DNA from: F1-80-MAGs062 sp046345315
Lineage (GTDB): Bacteria; Planctomycetota; Planctomycetia; Planctomycetales; Planctomycetaceae
Length of the DNA: 64,000 nucleotides
Direction of reading: 5' to 3'
Assembly (NCBI GenBank): GCA_046345315.1
Contig: JBKDKA010000148.1
Span: forward strand, 1-64,000
The notes below the pieces were generated by a model. That model saw nothing but the letters and a program-made list of their open reading frames with translations. It did no database searches and was not told the origin of the DNA. Of this stretch, positions 1 to 7,802 are shown in pieces (the stretch's first letter is position 1; each line of letters begins with the position of its first letter). A program made the translations under genes and the position numbers.

Positions 1-80
1 GTCTACAAGCACATCTGAGCGACATTGGTCAGCGTCATGCGGCCACGCTGTCAGCCTGTGATCTGCTGACGGTAAATTGA
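1..80 (+). CDS. C-terminal tail of an unidentified protein (partial, cut by window start)
   Basis: Reading frame 3 is open from the window edge to a TGA at 78-80, giving about 25 residues that end in SACDLLTVN. The other two forward frames close sooner. A strong intrinsic terminator follows 27 bases later, which is what a gene ending here would predict. The fragment is too short to name a family, and it could be chance open sequence. Confidence 0.35.
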   Translation, partial: LQAHLSDIGQRHAATLSACDLLTVN

Positions 81-106
81 TTCCGGCCACGAAAATGGAG
101 TTTGCT

Positions 107-150
107 AACGGCGAATCTGCAGTACTCGGATGCAGATTCGCCGTTTTCTT
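107..150 (+). terminator. Intrinsic terminator
   Basis: A perfect 15-bp inverted repeat (arms 107-121 and 131-145, 9-base loop) is followed by TTTTCTTTTG. It lies between the end of the partial upstream frame and the 3' end of the converging helicase gene, so it may stop transcription from the left. The T-run favours the plus strand. Confidence 0.8.
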
Positions 151-229
151 TTGCAGTCGAACAAAAGTGGTCAGGAACGAACAGTGCGCAGAGCCCTTCT
201 GGCCATCTGGCTACTGGCTCCGGCCCTGT

Positions 230-1435
230 TCAGGTGCCGAATTTCCGTACCGGCCGTGCGGTCCGGTCTTTCTTGTTGAATGCGGAAAACCCGTCGAGCG
301 TGTATTCAGGCAGGACGGTATTGATCCGCTTCTCGATATTGGTGAGCTCACCGCCCTGAGCCAGCGTCACAAATGTGATTGCACGGCCCGGCTGGTCGGA
401 AGAAAGCCGCCCTGTGCGACCGACGCGATGAACATAGTCGTCGCAGTACTCAGGGATATCATAGTTGATGATGTGAGAGATTCCGCTCACATCGATTCCG
501 CGTCCGACGACATCGGTTGCAATCAGGAGCTTCAGCTGCCCCGAACGGAGTTCACGGATTACGCGATCACGCTTCCGCTGCGGCAGGTCGCCGTGAATGG
601 CTGCGATTCGGCTTGATTTGAGACGGCGAGAAAACATTTCATACAGGGAATCTGCCCCCCGCTTTGTTCGCGTGAAGACAATGGCCTGAATCGGAATCTC
701 TTTGGCAAGAACTCTCAGCAGCAGTGCCCGTTTTCGGTCTTCATCGACGGTGATGTAGAACTGTTCAATGGTATCCACCACGACGCGATCTTCTGAAAGA
801 TCGACCATCTCCGGGGTGACCATGAATTTCCTGGCCAGTCGTTCCACTGGTTCGGGAACTGTCGCGGAGAGCAGCAGTGTCTGGCGATCTGACGGACAGG
901 CTTTCAGAATTCGTTCGATGTCAGGGCGGAACCCGATGTCGAGCATCCGGTCAGCCTCATCAAGGACTGCGATGTCGACAGAGTCGAGATGAAGCTCGCG
1001 ACGTCGCATGAGATCGATCACGCGTCCCGGCGTTCCGATCAGAACCTGAGCTCCACCTCGAAGGTCTTCAATCTGTCGATGGATTGGTCGCCCACCGACT
1101 GCCAGCGCAAAAGAAATGTCATTGCCGCCGCCGAGTTTTTTTGACTCAGCATAGACCTGTTCGCTGAGCTCACGAGTGGGAGCAAGGACGATCATCTGGA
1201 CTCGTTTTCGATCGGAATCGATCTGTTCGAGAGACGGCAGCATGAAGGCTGCGGTCTTTCCAGTTCCTGTCCGTGCCTGACCGATACAGTCTTTTCCGGT
1301 GAGTGCGACCGGGATGAATGCGGCCTGAATGGGGCTTGGAGTTTCGTATCCGATTCGTTCCAGCTGCCTGATGGTGGAAGATTTCAGCCCAAGCTGACTG
1401 AAACTCGTGATCGCGCTGTCCGGAGGTACTACCAA
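230..1435 (-). CDS. DEAD-box ATP-dependent RNA helicase
   Basis: This 401-residue protein is a two-domain superfamily 2 RNA helicase that unwinds or remodels RNA, for example in ribosome assembly or mRNA decay. The motifs appear in order: Q-motif region near residues 28-36, Walker A ARTGTGKT at 54-61, PTREL near 86, TPGR near 135, DEAD at 159-162, SAT at 190-192, and HRVGRTGR at 336-343. The length is the minimal helicase core, with almost no basic C-terminal tail beyond about residue 380. The first plausible start is TTG at 1433-1435. No in-frame ATG precedes the Q-motif, and upstream alternatives are only ATT or CTG before a stop. It resembles the RhlE/DeaD group but cannot be assigned to one subfamily. 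No operon partner is visible, and the next gene leftwards converges on it. Confidence 0.93.
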   Translation of the reverse strand: MVVPPDSAITSFSQLGLKSSTIRQLERIGYETPSPIQAAFIPVALTGKDCIGQARTGTGKTAAFMLPSLEQIDSDRKRVQMIVLAPTRELSEQVYAESKKLGGGNDISFALAVGGRPIHRQIEDLRGGAQVLIGTPGRVIDLMRRRELHLDSVDIAVLDEADRMLDIGFRPDIERILKACPSDRQTLLLSATVPEPVERLARKFMVTPEMVDLSEDRVVVDTIEQFYITVDEDRKRALLLRVLAKEIPIQAIVFTRTKRGADSLYEMFSRRLKSSRIAAIHGDLPQRKRDRVIRELRSGQLKLLIATDVVGRGIDVSGISHIINYDIPEYCDDYVHRVGRTGRLSSDQPGRAITFVTLAQGGELTNIEKRINTVLPEYTLDGFSAFNKKDRTARPVRKFGT

Positions 1436-1722
1436 AATGTCTGCTTTCAGGATCTGTCGTCAGTTGTTGCCGGATTGCCGGAAAAAGTTTCGGAATTCGG
1501 TCTTGAATCTCCGCAACGATAAAGTTTTCATCATCCGCCGTCAACGTTTTCCGGGCGAATCGCGATTGAGACCGGAGATTTCGCCCGATTCTCGCTGATG
1601 TTCCGGGGAATTCGAGGATTTGCGGAGTTTCAAAAAGCGCAAGCCTCTGTATGAATGTCTAAAATTGCGGAAACGGCAGCGCGATGAAGTTCGCGTCCGA
1701 AGTGCCGTCGTCCGTCTTCTCA

Positions 1723-1747
1723 GAGATCTGCATCATTTGCAGATCTC
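1723..1747. other. Inverted repeat in the 366-bp gap upstream of the radical SAM gene
   Basis: The divergent gap 1436-1810 holds no convincing gene. A perfect 10-bp inverted repeat (GAGATCTGCA, 5-base loop, TGCAGATCTC) sits about 64 bases upstream of the radical SAM ATG. It lacks a T-run, so it is not a normal terminator. An operator or a leader hairpin is possible, but nothing in the sequence decides this. Confidence 0.3.
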
Positions 1748-1810
1748 CGGCATCGCAGAGTCATGTCGGGCGACCGTTTCCGTAATGAATGATCAGACTG
1801 AGTGCTTTCT

Positions 1811-3139
1811 ATGTATACACTGAAGATGGCCAGACGAATCCTTCTGGAAACCAACAAACGTCACCTCTGGAAGCTTGTTTGGAACCTCGGCGTCAAGGGG
1901 ACTCGTTCTGTATTTCTTCATCGAAAGAGAATGAAACAGGGGGAGTTCTTTCCACCATTTCTCTATGTGTCGATCATTAATTCCTGCAATCTTCGATGTC
2001 AGGGATGCTGGGTCGATGTGGCTCACAAACAGCAGACCATTGATCTTCAGGCCATGGATCGGCTCATTGAGGAAGCGAAGAAAGCCGGAAACAGCTTCTT
2101 TGGTATCGTGGGGGGTGAGCCGTTCATGCATCCTCAGCTTCTGGAAATTTTGGCTTCGCACCCGGAATGTTACTTTCAGGTCTTCACGAACGGGCAGTTC
2201 ATTACTGACGAAGTGGCACGTCGTCTTGCTGAACTCGGCAACGTGACGCCTCTGATCAGCGTCGAAGGCAACGAGATCGTCAGTGATGAAAGACGTGGGC
2301 GTTCTGGCGTTTACAGCAAAACCATGGCTGGTCTGGAAAACTGTCTGAAGCACAACGTCATGACGGGGGTCTGTACGAGTCTCAGTCAGTCGAATTTTGA
2401 AGACCTTCTGACCGAGAAATGGGTCGACCGGCTCATCGAGATGGGCGTCCTTTATACCTGGTTTCATGTCTACCGCCCCATGGGCCCCGATGCCTGTACG
2501 GATCTCTGTTTGACACCTGAGCAGCAGCGGAAAGCTCGTCAGTTCGTCGTTGACATGAGAGCGTTGAAGCCGATCATCATCATTGATGCCTACTACGACG
2601 GTGAAGGCAAAGCACTTTGTCCTGCGGCGAACGGGATCAGCCACCACATCAATCCGTGGGGCGATATCGAACCGTGCCCGATTGTGCAGTTTTCAAAGGA
2701 GTCGATTCACAGCACCGTTGATGATCGACCTCTCTTTGAAAAATTCACGAAGTCGGAGTTCCTTTCCGATTTTCGTCAGCTGGCTCAGGAGACGACTCGC
2801 GGCTGTATTGTTCTCGAACGGCCGGAGCTTCTTCAGCAGCTTGTGGAACGCCATGGGGCGAAAGATTCAACGGCTCGAGGTACTGCGCTGCAGGAACTGA
2901 AAAGCATGATCCCGCGAACCTCACAGTACCATCCGGGGTTCGAAATCCCGGAACGAAACTGGTACTACCGAATTGCGAAGCGTTTTCTGTTCAATGACTT
3001 TGGCGTCTACGACGGACACGATCATCGAAAGACAGCGGCTCCCTACCTTCCCGGTGTTGTGAATCAGACGGGGGCAGATCGGATTGTGAATCTGACAGTG
3101 GATCAGAATTCGAGTGCGTCCAGATCATCGATCAGCTGA
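1811..3139 (+). CDS. Radical SAM domain protein
   Basis: This 442-residue enzyme carries the radical SAM [4Fe-4S] motif C-x3-C-x2-C (CNLRCQGC, Cys 59, 63 and 66), followed by a GGEPF-type SAM-binding motif near residue 102. Family members cleave S-adenosylmethionine to start radical chemistry. Further cysteines lie in the C-terminal half (EGKALCPAANG, DIEPCPIVQF, TRGCIVLE), as expected for a SPASM-like auxiliary cluster domain, so peptide or cofactor modification is possible. The ATG at 1811 is preferred over a GTG at 1802; neither has a strong Shine-Dalgarno. The last 37 bases overlap the 3' end of the converging ferredoxin gene. The substrate is not recognisable. A functional link to the adjoining ferredoxin/GcvH-like operon is inferred from position only. 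Confidence 0.85.
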   Translation: MYTLKMARRILLETNKRHLWKLVWNLGVKGTRSVFLHRKRMKQGEFFPPFLYVSIINSCNLRCQGCWVDVAHKQQTIDLQAMDRLIEEAKKAGNSFFGIVGGEPFMHPQLLEILASHPECYFQVFTNGQFITDEVARRLAELGNVTPLISVEGNEIVSDERRGRSGVYSKTMAGLENCLKHNVMTGVCTSLSQSNFEDLLTEKWVDRLIEMGVLYTWFHVYRPMGPDACTDLCLTPEQQRKARQFVVDMRALKPIIIIDAYYDGEGKALCPAANGISHHINPWGDIEPCPIVQFSKESIHSTVDDRPLFEKFTKSEFLSDFRQLAQETTRGCIVLERPELLQQLVERHGAKDSTARGTALQELKSMIPRTSQYHPGFEIPERNWYYRIAKRFLFNDFGVYDGHDHRKTAAPYLPGVVNQTGADRIVNLTVDQNSSASRSSIS

Positions 3140-4155
3140 TCGATTTCTTCGCGGTGAGCCTGTCGAACACCGACGCTCATACCGACAGCATTGCGTCCGG
3201 CAAGAATGAGCTCCGCGTCACGTTCCTTCACTGCGAGTTCCACTGCGGATTCTCCGGCATCGCCGCCGAAGAGCTGGCTCAGGTCGATCTTCAGACCGCC
3301 GATCTCACCTTCCGCTCCCGCAATCGCCGGGGTCTTGTGCTGAGGAAAGATGATTGCGTTCTCCGGGCAGACGCGGCTGCAGGCGGGACACCCTTTTTTA
3401 CAGTTATCCTGCTGTTCGACAAGAATTCGATCGAGTGCGTCGACGCCGTAGACGCCGAACAGACAGAAATCGATGCATTCCATGCAGTTCGTGCAGCGGC
3501 TGTAATCGATCACAGGATACCAGCGTCGCGACGTATCTTCCGGTAGTGAAGTTCGATCGACATGGCTTGCCACTCCGCTGTCGAGAGCTCGCCTTGCTTC
3601 CAGCATTCTTTCGGGATGCAGATAGCGTTCGAGCTTCTCCGGTTCCGGAGTGCCTCCGATCCAGCTCATCAGACTGACGACCTGCACTGAGTTCTCAGAA
3701 ACGATTCGCCGAATCTCTCGGATGTACTCCTCCGGGTTCTCTGAGACGCGGAGGTCGATGCAGTAAACGGGTCTGTCGGGGCGGTTCACGCTGCCGATGC
3801 CCCTGCTCTGCGATTCGGCGGAAGCACCGCTCTCGTCATCCTCAAAGTCGTCGTCATCCTCCTCATCGTTTTCCGACTGAAGAAGAGTTTTTCCCTCGAG
3901 CCCGCGGATACCGGCGCGGTCGAGCGTCCATCGAGCTGCACGCTCGTAAAGCCAGCTCAGTACAACGAGCGGCCCCGGGACTGACCGCAGGAAAAGCATC
4001 CCTGTATGATCCTGCCCCATGTCGTAGAGATGTGGAACGAGGGAGACGTCAACGTCCGGTTCCATCATCAGCGTGGTGGCAATGTCTTCTTCCAGCTGTC
4101 GGCGAACCGGATTGCGTCCCTGAGCCTGTGAGATGACGACCGTGATTCTGCTCAT
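3103..4155 (-). CDS. Ferredoxin-like protein with two [4Fe-4S] clusters
   Basis: This 350-residue protein has two cluster motifs near its C terminus: C-x2-C-x2-C-x3-C at Cys 221/224/227/231 (CTNCMECIDFC) and C-x3-C-x2-C-x3-C at 252/256/259/263 (CKKGCPACSRVC). That is the arrangement of 2[4Fe-4S] ferredoxin domains that pass electrons between enzymes. The N-terminal 90 residues form an unrecognised domain. A very acidic low-complexity linker follows (about residues 95-108, a run of D and E), then a second unrecognised segment. There are no membrane helices or signal peptide, so it is cytoplasmic. Its ATG overlaps the stop of the upstream GcvH-like gene by 4 bases, so the two are translationally coupled. 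It probably acts with that lipoyl carrier. The specific role is unknown. Confidence 0.8.
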   Translation of the reverse strand: MSRITVVISQAQGRNPVRRQLEEDIATTLMMEPDVDVSLVPHLYDMGQDHTGMLFLRSVPGPLVVLSWLYERAARWTLDRAGIRGLEGKTLLQSENDEEDDDDFEDDESGASAESQSRGIGSVNRPDRPVYCIDLRVSENPEEYIREIRRIVSENSVQVVSLMSWIGGTPEPEKLERYLHPERMLEARRALDSGVASHVDRTSLPEDTSRRWYPVIDYSRCTNCMECIDFCLFGVYGVDALDRILVEQQDNCKKGCPACSRVCPENAIIFPQHKTPAIAGAEGEIGGLKIDLSQLFGGDAGESAVELAVKERDAELILAGRNAVGMSVGVRQAHREEIDQLIDDLDALEF

Positions 4156-4607
4156 TCGTTCATCTGCCCCTTGATGGTTCTCTGAGCATTTTCCCAGCCG
4201 GCCTCGAGGATATCAACATACTGCTGAGCCGTGAGGAGTGATCCCTGTGGCTGAAACGTATAGAGCCAACCCTGCCCATAGTGATCCGCATTGATTCCGG
4301 AGGGATCATTCAGCAGTGCCGGATTGAATTCCAGAATGACTCCCGGACCGGGAGGAAACATCGCGGAAACAGCCTTTGAGCTTTCAATCTCACCGATTTC
4401 CTGTTTTTCACGCACAGTCGCCCCCGGATCCACGGTCCACTCGAGGAAGTAGACATCCTGAAGCATGCGGACTGACCAGGCTGTAAAACCGACGCGAAAA
4501 ACACCGGGGTTCTGTTCCTGCAGCCACAGATGTCGAGCCGAGTACATTCGGTCCAGCGGAATGATGGCCTTGTGCTGGCCCATCATAAAAAAAAGGCTGT
4601 CCGACAT
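4152..4607 (-). CDS. GcvH-like lipoyl-carrier protein
   Basis: This 151-residue protein resembles glycine cleavage H protein. It has the lipoyl-lysine region GEIESSKAVS with Lys78 in the position that is lipoylated in GcvH, followed by the typical hairpin and an N-x-D-x-Y-G-x-GWL-like segment (INADHYGQGWLYTF). The N terminus differs from canonical GcvH. It is the first gene of a two-gene operon with a ferredoxin-like protein, not with gcvT or gcvP. This suggests a specialised lipoyl carrier, comparable in principle to the lipoate-binding proteins of sulfur oxidation, and not the housekeeping glycine cleavage component. The start is ATG at 4605-4607 with no obvious Shine-Dalgarno. Housekeeping GcvH cannot be excluded from this window. 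Confidence 0.8.
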   Translation of the reverse strand: MSDSLFFMMGQHKAIIPLDRMYSARHLWLQEQNPGVFRVGFTAWSVRMLQDVYFLEWTVDPGATVREKQEIGEIESSKAVSAMFPPGPGVILEFNPALLNDPSGINADHYGQGWLYTFQPQGSLLTAQQYVDILEAGWENAQRTIKGQMNE

Positions 4608-4665
4608 GTGCGGTAACGTAGCAGGATGGATTGAAGGAAGACTGTTTCAGTATATCCGAATATCC

Positions 4666-4760
4666 GAGCGCATTTCAAAATCGGGACAGGCACCCTTGCG
4701 AATGCTGAATCTGCAGGTCATCACCTGCATCAGTCGGGAGCCAGTCCACGTTTTGAAACC
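4666..4760 (+). repeat. Interspersed palindromic repeat, family A, copy 1
   Basis: The gap 4608-5004 contains no gene but holds this 95-bp element. It opens with GAGCGCATTTCAAAATCGGG, has GACAGGCACCCTTG next, and closes with GGGAGCCAGTCC then GTTTTGAAACC. The ends are inverted relative to each other. The same ends occur at five other places in the window. The core differs between copies. Confidence 0.8.
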
Positions 4761-5004
4761 AACAGTTGACTCCCAAAAGCGTAACGTCCTCAATTTCGAG
4801 AAGAAACAGTTGAGGCGGACTTTCTGGAGACTCTGCAGGAGTTTGTTTTTTCCTGCAGACAATGGGAATCGGAATGGAGGAGTCGCCCGTGTTTATCGAT
4901 TTCAACGAGGTGTTTCCGGAGATTTTCCCGTCATCTTTCTCAGGTCCCGACCTGCCGCTTGAAGAATCGCCCCGACGAGTGATATCCTTCGCCCGCTGAG
5001 AAAA

Positions 5005-5086
5005 CTCCGCGTGGCGAAATTGGTAGACGCGCACGCTTGAGGGGCGTGTGAGGAAACTCATGCTGGTTCGACTCCAGTCGCGGAGA
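5005..5086 (+). tRNA. tRNA-Leu (anticodon GAG)
   Basis: The cloverleaf can be drawn by hand. The acceptor stem CTCCGCG (5005-5011) pairs with CGCGGAG (5079-5085). A D arm contains TGGTAGA. The anticodon stem CACGC/GCGTG encloses the loop TTGAGGG with anticodon GAG. The variable arm is long (TGAG/CTCA), as in class II tRNAs. The T arm is GCTGG-TTCGACT-CCAGT. The discriminator is A, as LeuRS requires, and CCA is not encoded. The first pair is C1-G72, not the common G1-C72. Confidence 0.93.
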
Positions 5087-5142
5087 TTTACAGAAAACTG
5101 AGATGGTTCAGCCACGAACGATCACAAGGTTCTGAAACAACA

Positions 5143-5190
5143 AAAAACGCTCGCAGCAGCCTTCAGGCCACTGCGAGCGTTTTTGTTTTT
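5143..5190 (+). terminator. Intrinsic (bidirectional) terminator after tRNA-Leu
   Basis: The arms AAAACGCTCGCAG and CTGCGAGCGTTTT form a perfect stem around a loop of about 14 bases, with T-rich sequence to the right and A-rich to the left. It can stop transcription both from the tRNA and from the converging Met/Pro-rich gene. Confidence 0.85.
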
Positions 5191-5230
5191 CGGTTCGATT
5201 CTGCTTCGGTCGATCAGTGACAGCAGTGAG

Positions 5231-6550
5231 TCACCGGATCGCGTTCCTGTATTTGTTGACAGCCTGCGGCCGCATCGGCGCTGCATACGAAGTCTGGTAG
5301 ACCGGTATGCCTCCGCGGAACGAGTTCTGCATCACCGGAGCTGTCCCGTTGGCGGGAGCCATGCCGGTCATTGGTGCTGTTCCGGGAATCGTCGCCATTT
5401 CATGATCTCCCATGAGGTCTCCCATTCCGGCAGGCGGGTAAGCAGCCTGCATCGGCGGCATCATCATTCCGGATGGATACGCCGGGCTCGGAGCATAAGA
5501 GTTTCCTGCTGCATACGAAGGGTATTGCCGCCAGGCAGAATACTGTGGACGCGGATGCGACTGAGCGTACGCCGGATAAGGCATCCTGTTTGCGTAGTGG
5601 TTCGCCTGGTAATGCTGGGCCGGAACGCCGTAGTATGGATTGCTCGGAGCCGAATGATTCGGTCGCCAGGCGGCGTTTGGTACTGCAGTCATCTGCGGAC
5701 GCGGAACTGGAGTCCATGCCGTGTTCATGCCGGGCTGCCAGCTGTTTGCGGAGTTCCAACCGGGATTGCCACCATTCCACGCGGTGCCCTGACTGTGACA
5801 CGGAGCACTGCCACCACACCCCGTCTGCATCGGAATCTGAAGTGGTGAATTCATGGGGACGTTGCCCGATGGCATCGGCATCATTGGTTCGTAGATTCCG
5901 GAGCCTGATGGTGCACAGTCTGTTGCCGGCATCTGCATCTGAGGCTGATAAGGCATCTGGTACTGAGTCTGCCAGCTCGTATGAGGCACCATTTCGGTGA
6001 CAGGTCGTGGAACCCAGACCATCTGGTAGCTCCCCCGATCCACTGTGACTGGACGATAAGTCGTGATCGGAACCTGCACCGGAGTGGGCGCACACTGCAT
6101 TGGTTGCGGGACGCATGGCGATGGACAGCAGTCGTTCCCGAACGGAGTAGGATTGTAAGGCATCATCGGTGCAGGCATGGGGGCAGGCATCGGTGGCACC
6201 AGCGGCTGAACTCCGCAGCAACCGTTCGCATAAGGTGATCCCCATGCCTGACCGCATGGAGACGGAAAGAGGCAGTGAGAGAAAATGTGAAAGGGAAGCA
6301 GCAGCGGGCAGAAGCAGCTGCCTGGTTGATAGGGATAGTGTCCGAGACTGCCATTTTCGTTGCCGCGGAGGTATCCGTATCCGAGCCAGTCGTCGATCAC
6401 ACGACGAGTAGCGTAGGGATCATGATGGTGATATCCGCATCCCCATTGAAATGGGTTCAGCAGCGGACAGAAACAGCCTGCCTCCGTCGATGACGTCAGC
6501 GTGGTCAGTGTCAGAGTCAGGATCAGCAGTGATTTCAGGAATCGTCTCAT
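5231..6550 (-). CDS. Secreted Met/Pro/Gln/Tyr-rich low-complexity protein
   Basis: This 439-residue protein begins with a clear signal peptide (MRRFLKSLLILTLTLTTLTS, cleavage probably near TEAG). The mature part is dominated by Pro, Met, Gln, Tyr, Ala and Cys, with runs such as PPMPAPMPAPMMPYNP. A short conserved-looking block, TYRPVTVDRGSYQMVWVPRP, followed by TEMVPHTSWQTQ, lies near residues 165-200. Proteins with this block are common in planctomycetes and are taken to be cell-surface or envelope components, but no biochemical function is known to me. The start is well supported: GAGGAAGATCC directly precedes the ATG. Abundant CC and CxC pairs suggest disulfide cross-linking or metal contact. 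That is inference. Confidence 0.8.
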   Translation of the reverse strand: MRRFLKSLLILTLTLTTLTSSTEAGCFCPLLNPFQWGCGYHHHDPYATRRVIDDWLGYGYLRGNENGSLGHYPYQPGSCFCPLLLPFHIFSHCLFPSPCGQAWGSPYANGCCGVQPLVPPMPAPMPAPMMPYNPTPFGNDCCPSPCVPQPMQCAPTPVQVPITTYRPVTVDRGSYQMVWVPRPVTEMVPHTSWQTQYQMPYQPQMQMPATDCAPSGSGIYEPMMPMPSGNVPMNSPLQIPMQTGCGGSAPCHSQGTAWNGGNPGWNSANSWQPGMNTAWTPVPRPQMTAVPNAAWRPNHSAPSNPYYGVPAQHYQANHYANRMPYPAYAQSHPRPQYSAWRQYPSYAAGNSYAPSPAYPSGMMMPPMQAAYPPAGMGDLMGDHEMATIPGTAPMTGMAPANGTAPVMQNSFRGGIPVYQTSYAAPMRPQAVNKYRNAIR

Positions 6551-6716
6551 GGATCTTCCTCATACAGTCCCGTGGCAGAATGATCTCTGCGTTCAGGTGA
6601 ATCGAGACCGGAAAGTAGATGCCTTTGTGAATCGAGAAAATCCGAAATTGACTCAAGTTCTGCGAAAGCTGTCGGAATGCTGAAGGCCGAAAAAGCAATT
6701 CGGCGTCTTTCGCCGT

Positions 6717-7730
6717 TCAGAGAAGTCGAATGGCAAAGATCAGCGCGCTGATGGCAAGAATACCGATGATGACAATCGGCAGGATCTGCACCCAAACGGA
6801 ACGTTCGGCAGATTGAGCCACGCCTCTTTTTTCTGCGCTTCGGACTACAGTGTCTGTGTTGTCGAACAGCTCATCCACAATGGAGCGTCGCGACATGACC
6901 GGGTGTTCGCGGTGGTCCAGCAGCAGAATCTCGTCGCTTTCACCGCCGATCAGCAGCTCGCCGAACTTTCCCTGCAGATCCCTTGCTCGAAATGCCGGCG
7001 GAAGTGTTTCGCGGGAGACTGTGTGTTCCAGCAGTCGCAGAAATGCTCGCTGCAGTGCGGCACTTTCTGCCGAGCCGGCTACGGCTTCGGTGTGTTTTGC
7101 TGATGGAAAGCGAAGTGCTTCCAGGATCGTTGCGGAAAGACTCTGCAGGTCTGATTCCACTTCACGTCGCCAATCCGGAGTTCCTGAGGCAGCGGCAGCG
7201 TCAGCCGGATGAATCACATGCAGCCATCTCGGAATTCCGAAATCCGTAACGTGCATCTGCAGGTCGAGATCCGAAATCAGCAGTCGATCCGACGTCAGTT
7301 CTCCGTGAGACAGTCCGATGTTATGGGCCTGCTGGAGTGCTGAACACACCTGCCAGCCGATTTCGATGAGGTCTTCTGTCGAGAAGTACCGTCCTTGGGT
7401 CAGGTGTTCGCGCAGGCTGAGATCGCGGCAGGCTTCTGTCCAGAAGAAGATTCTGCCATCAGCTTCTGCGTCCCCCAGAAATCTCGGTACGGCCTGATGA
7501 CGAAGGATCTTTAGCATCGGGCGATCAGATTTGTAGGCTCTCCGGAACGCTGGAGACTGTGACACACTCTGAGAAAAGATGGTGACTCGAACAGTCTGAC
7601 CGGTTGCTCTGAGAACAGCGTGCTCAGTGCGATACGGCAGCTCAGAAGTCTGATCAGCAGGAAGCGTCAGCTCATTTACAGCACCGCAATCATCCAGAAA
7701 GTCAAAGTCAGACAGTGAAACTGGCTGCAC
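6717..7730 (-). CDS. Tail-anchored protein kinase-like protein (probable pseudokinase)
   Basis: This 337-residue protein has a protein-kinase-like fold pattern. The catalytic-loop equivalent is HGELTSDRL at 142-150, where the HxD aspartate is Glu144. A DFG motif is intact at 163-165. The VAIK-type lysine of the N lobe is not evident (TVRVTIF near 46-52). Loss of Lys and the catalytic Asp points to a pseudokinase that may bind nucleotide or partners but not phosphorylate. One C-terminal hydrophobic helix (about 309-335, VQILPIVIIGILAISALIFAI) makes it a membrane-tethered protein with its kinase-like domain in the cytoplasm. The start is GTG at 7728-7730. Planctomycetes encode many Ser/Thr kinases, and this looks like a degenerate relative. 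It reads toward the secreted Met-rich gene, but a gap of about 166 bp separates them. Confidence 0.75.
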   Translation of the reverse strand: MQPVSLSDFDFLDDCGAVNELTLPADQTSELPYRTEHAVLRATGQTVRVTIFSQSVSQSPAFRRAYKSDRPMLKILRHQAVPRFLGDAEADGRIFFWTEACRDLSLREHLTQGRYFSTEDLIEIGWQVCSALQQAHNIGLSHGELTSDRLLISDLDLQMHVTDFGIPRWLHVIHPADAAAASGTPDWRREVESDLQSLSATILEALRFPSAKHTEAVAGSAESAALQRAFLRLLEHTVSRETLPPAFRARDLQGKFGELLIGGESDEILLLDHREHPVMSRRSIVDELFDNTDTVVRSAEKRGVAQSAERSVWVQILPIVIIGILAISALIFAIRLL

Positions 7731-7802
7731 AATGCATTCCTGCTCTGGTGAATGAAGTGTGATTCAGGCGTAACGTAACTGCTGCGACCATGACGCAGGT
7801 GA

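Noticed and set aside
1170..1544. 124-codon minus frame with an ATG upstream of the helicase
   Set aside because: It begins with reasonable-looking sequence, but within 40 codons it runs out of frame across the helicase motifs. No evidence shows that it is a separate gene or a frameshifted N terminus.
1793..2647. 284-codon minus-strand frame opposite the radical SAM gene
   Set aside because: Shadow of the plus-strand gene, which carries the CxxxCxxC motif. No signal or domain is seen in the minus frame.
5231..6550. Coding origin of a pilin or S-layer protein
   Set aside because: Signal peptide and low complexity alone do not identify either. No class-specific motif is present.
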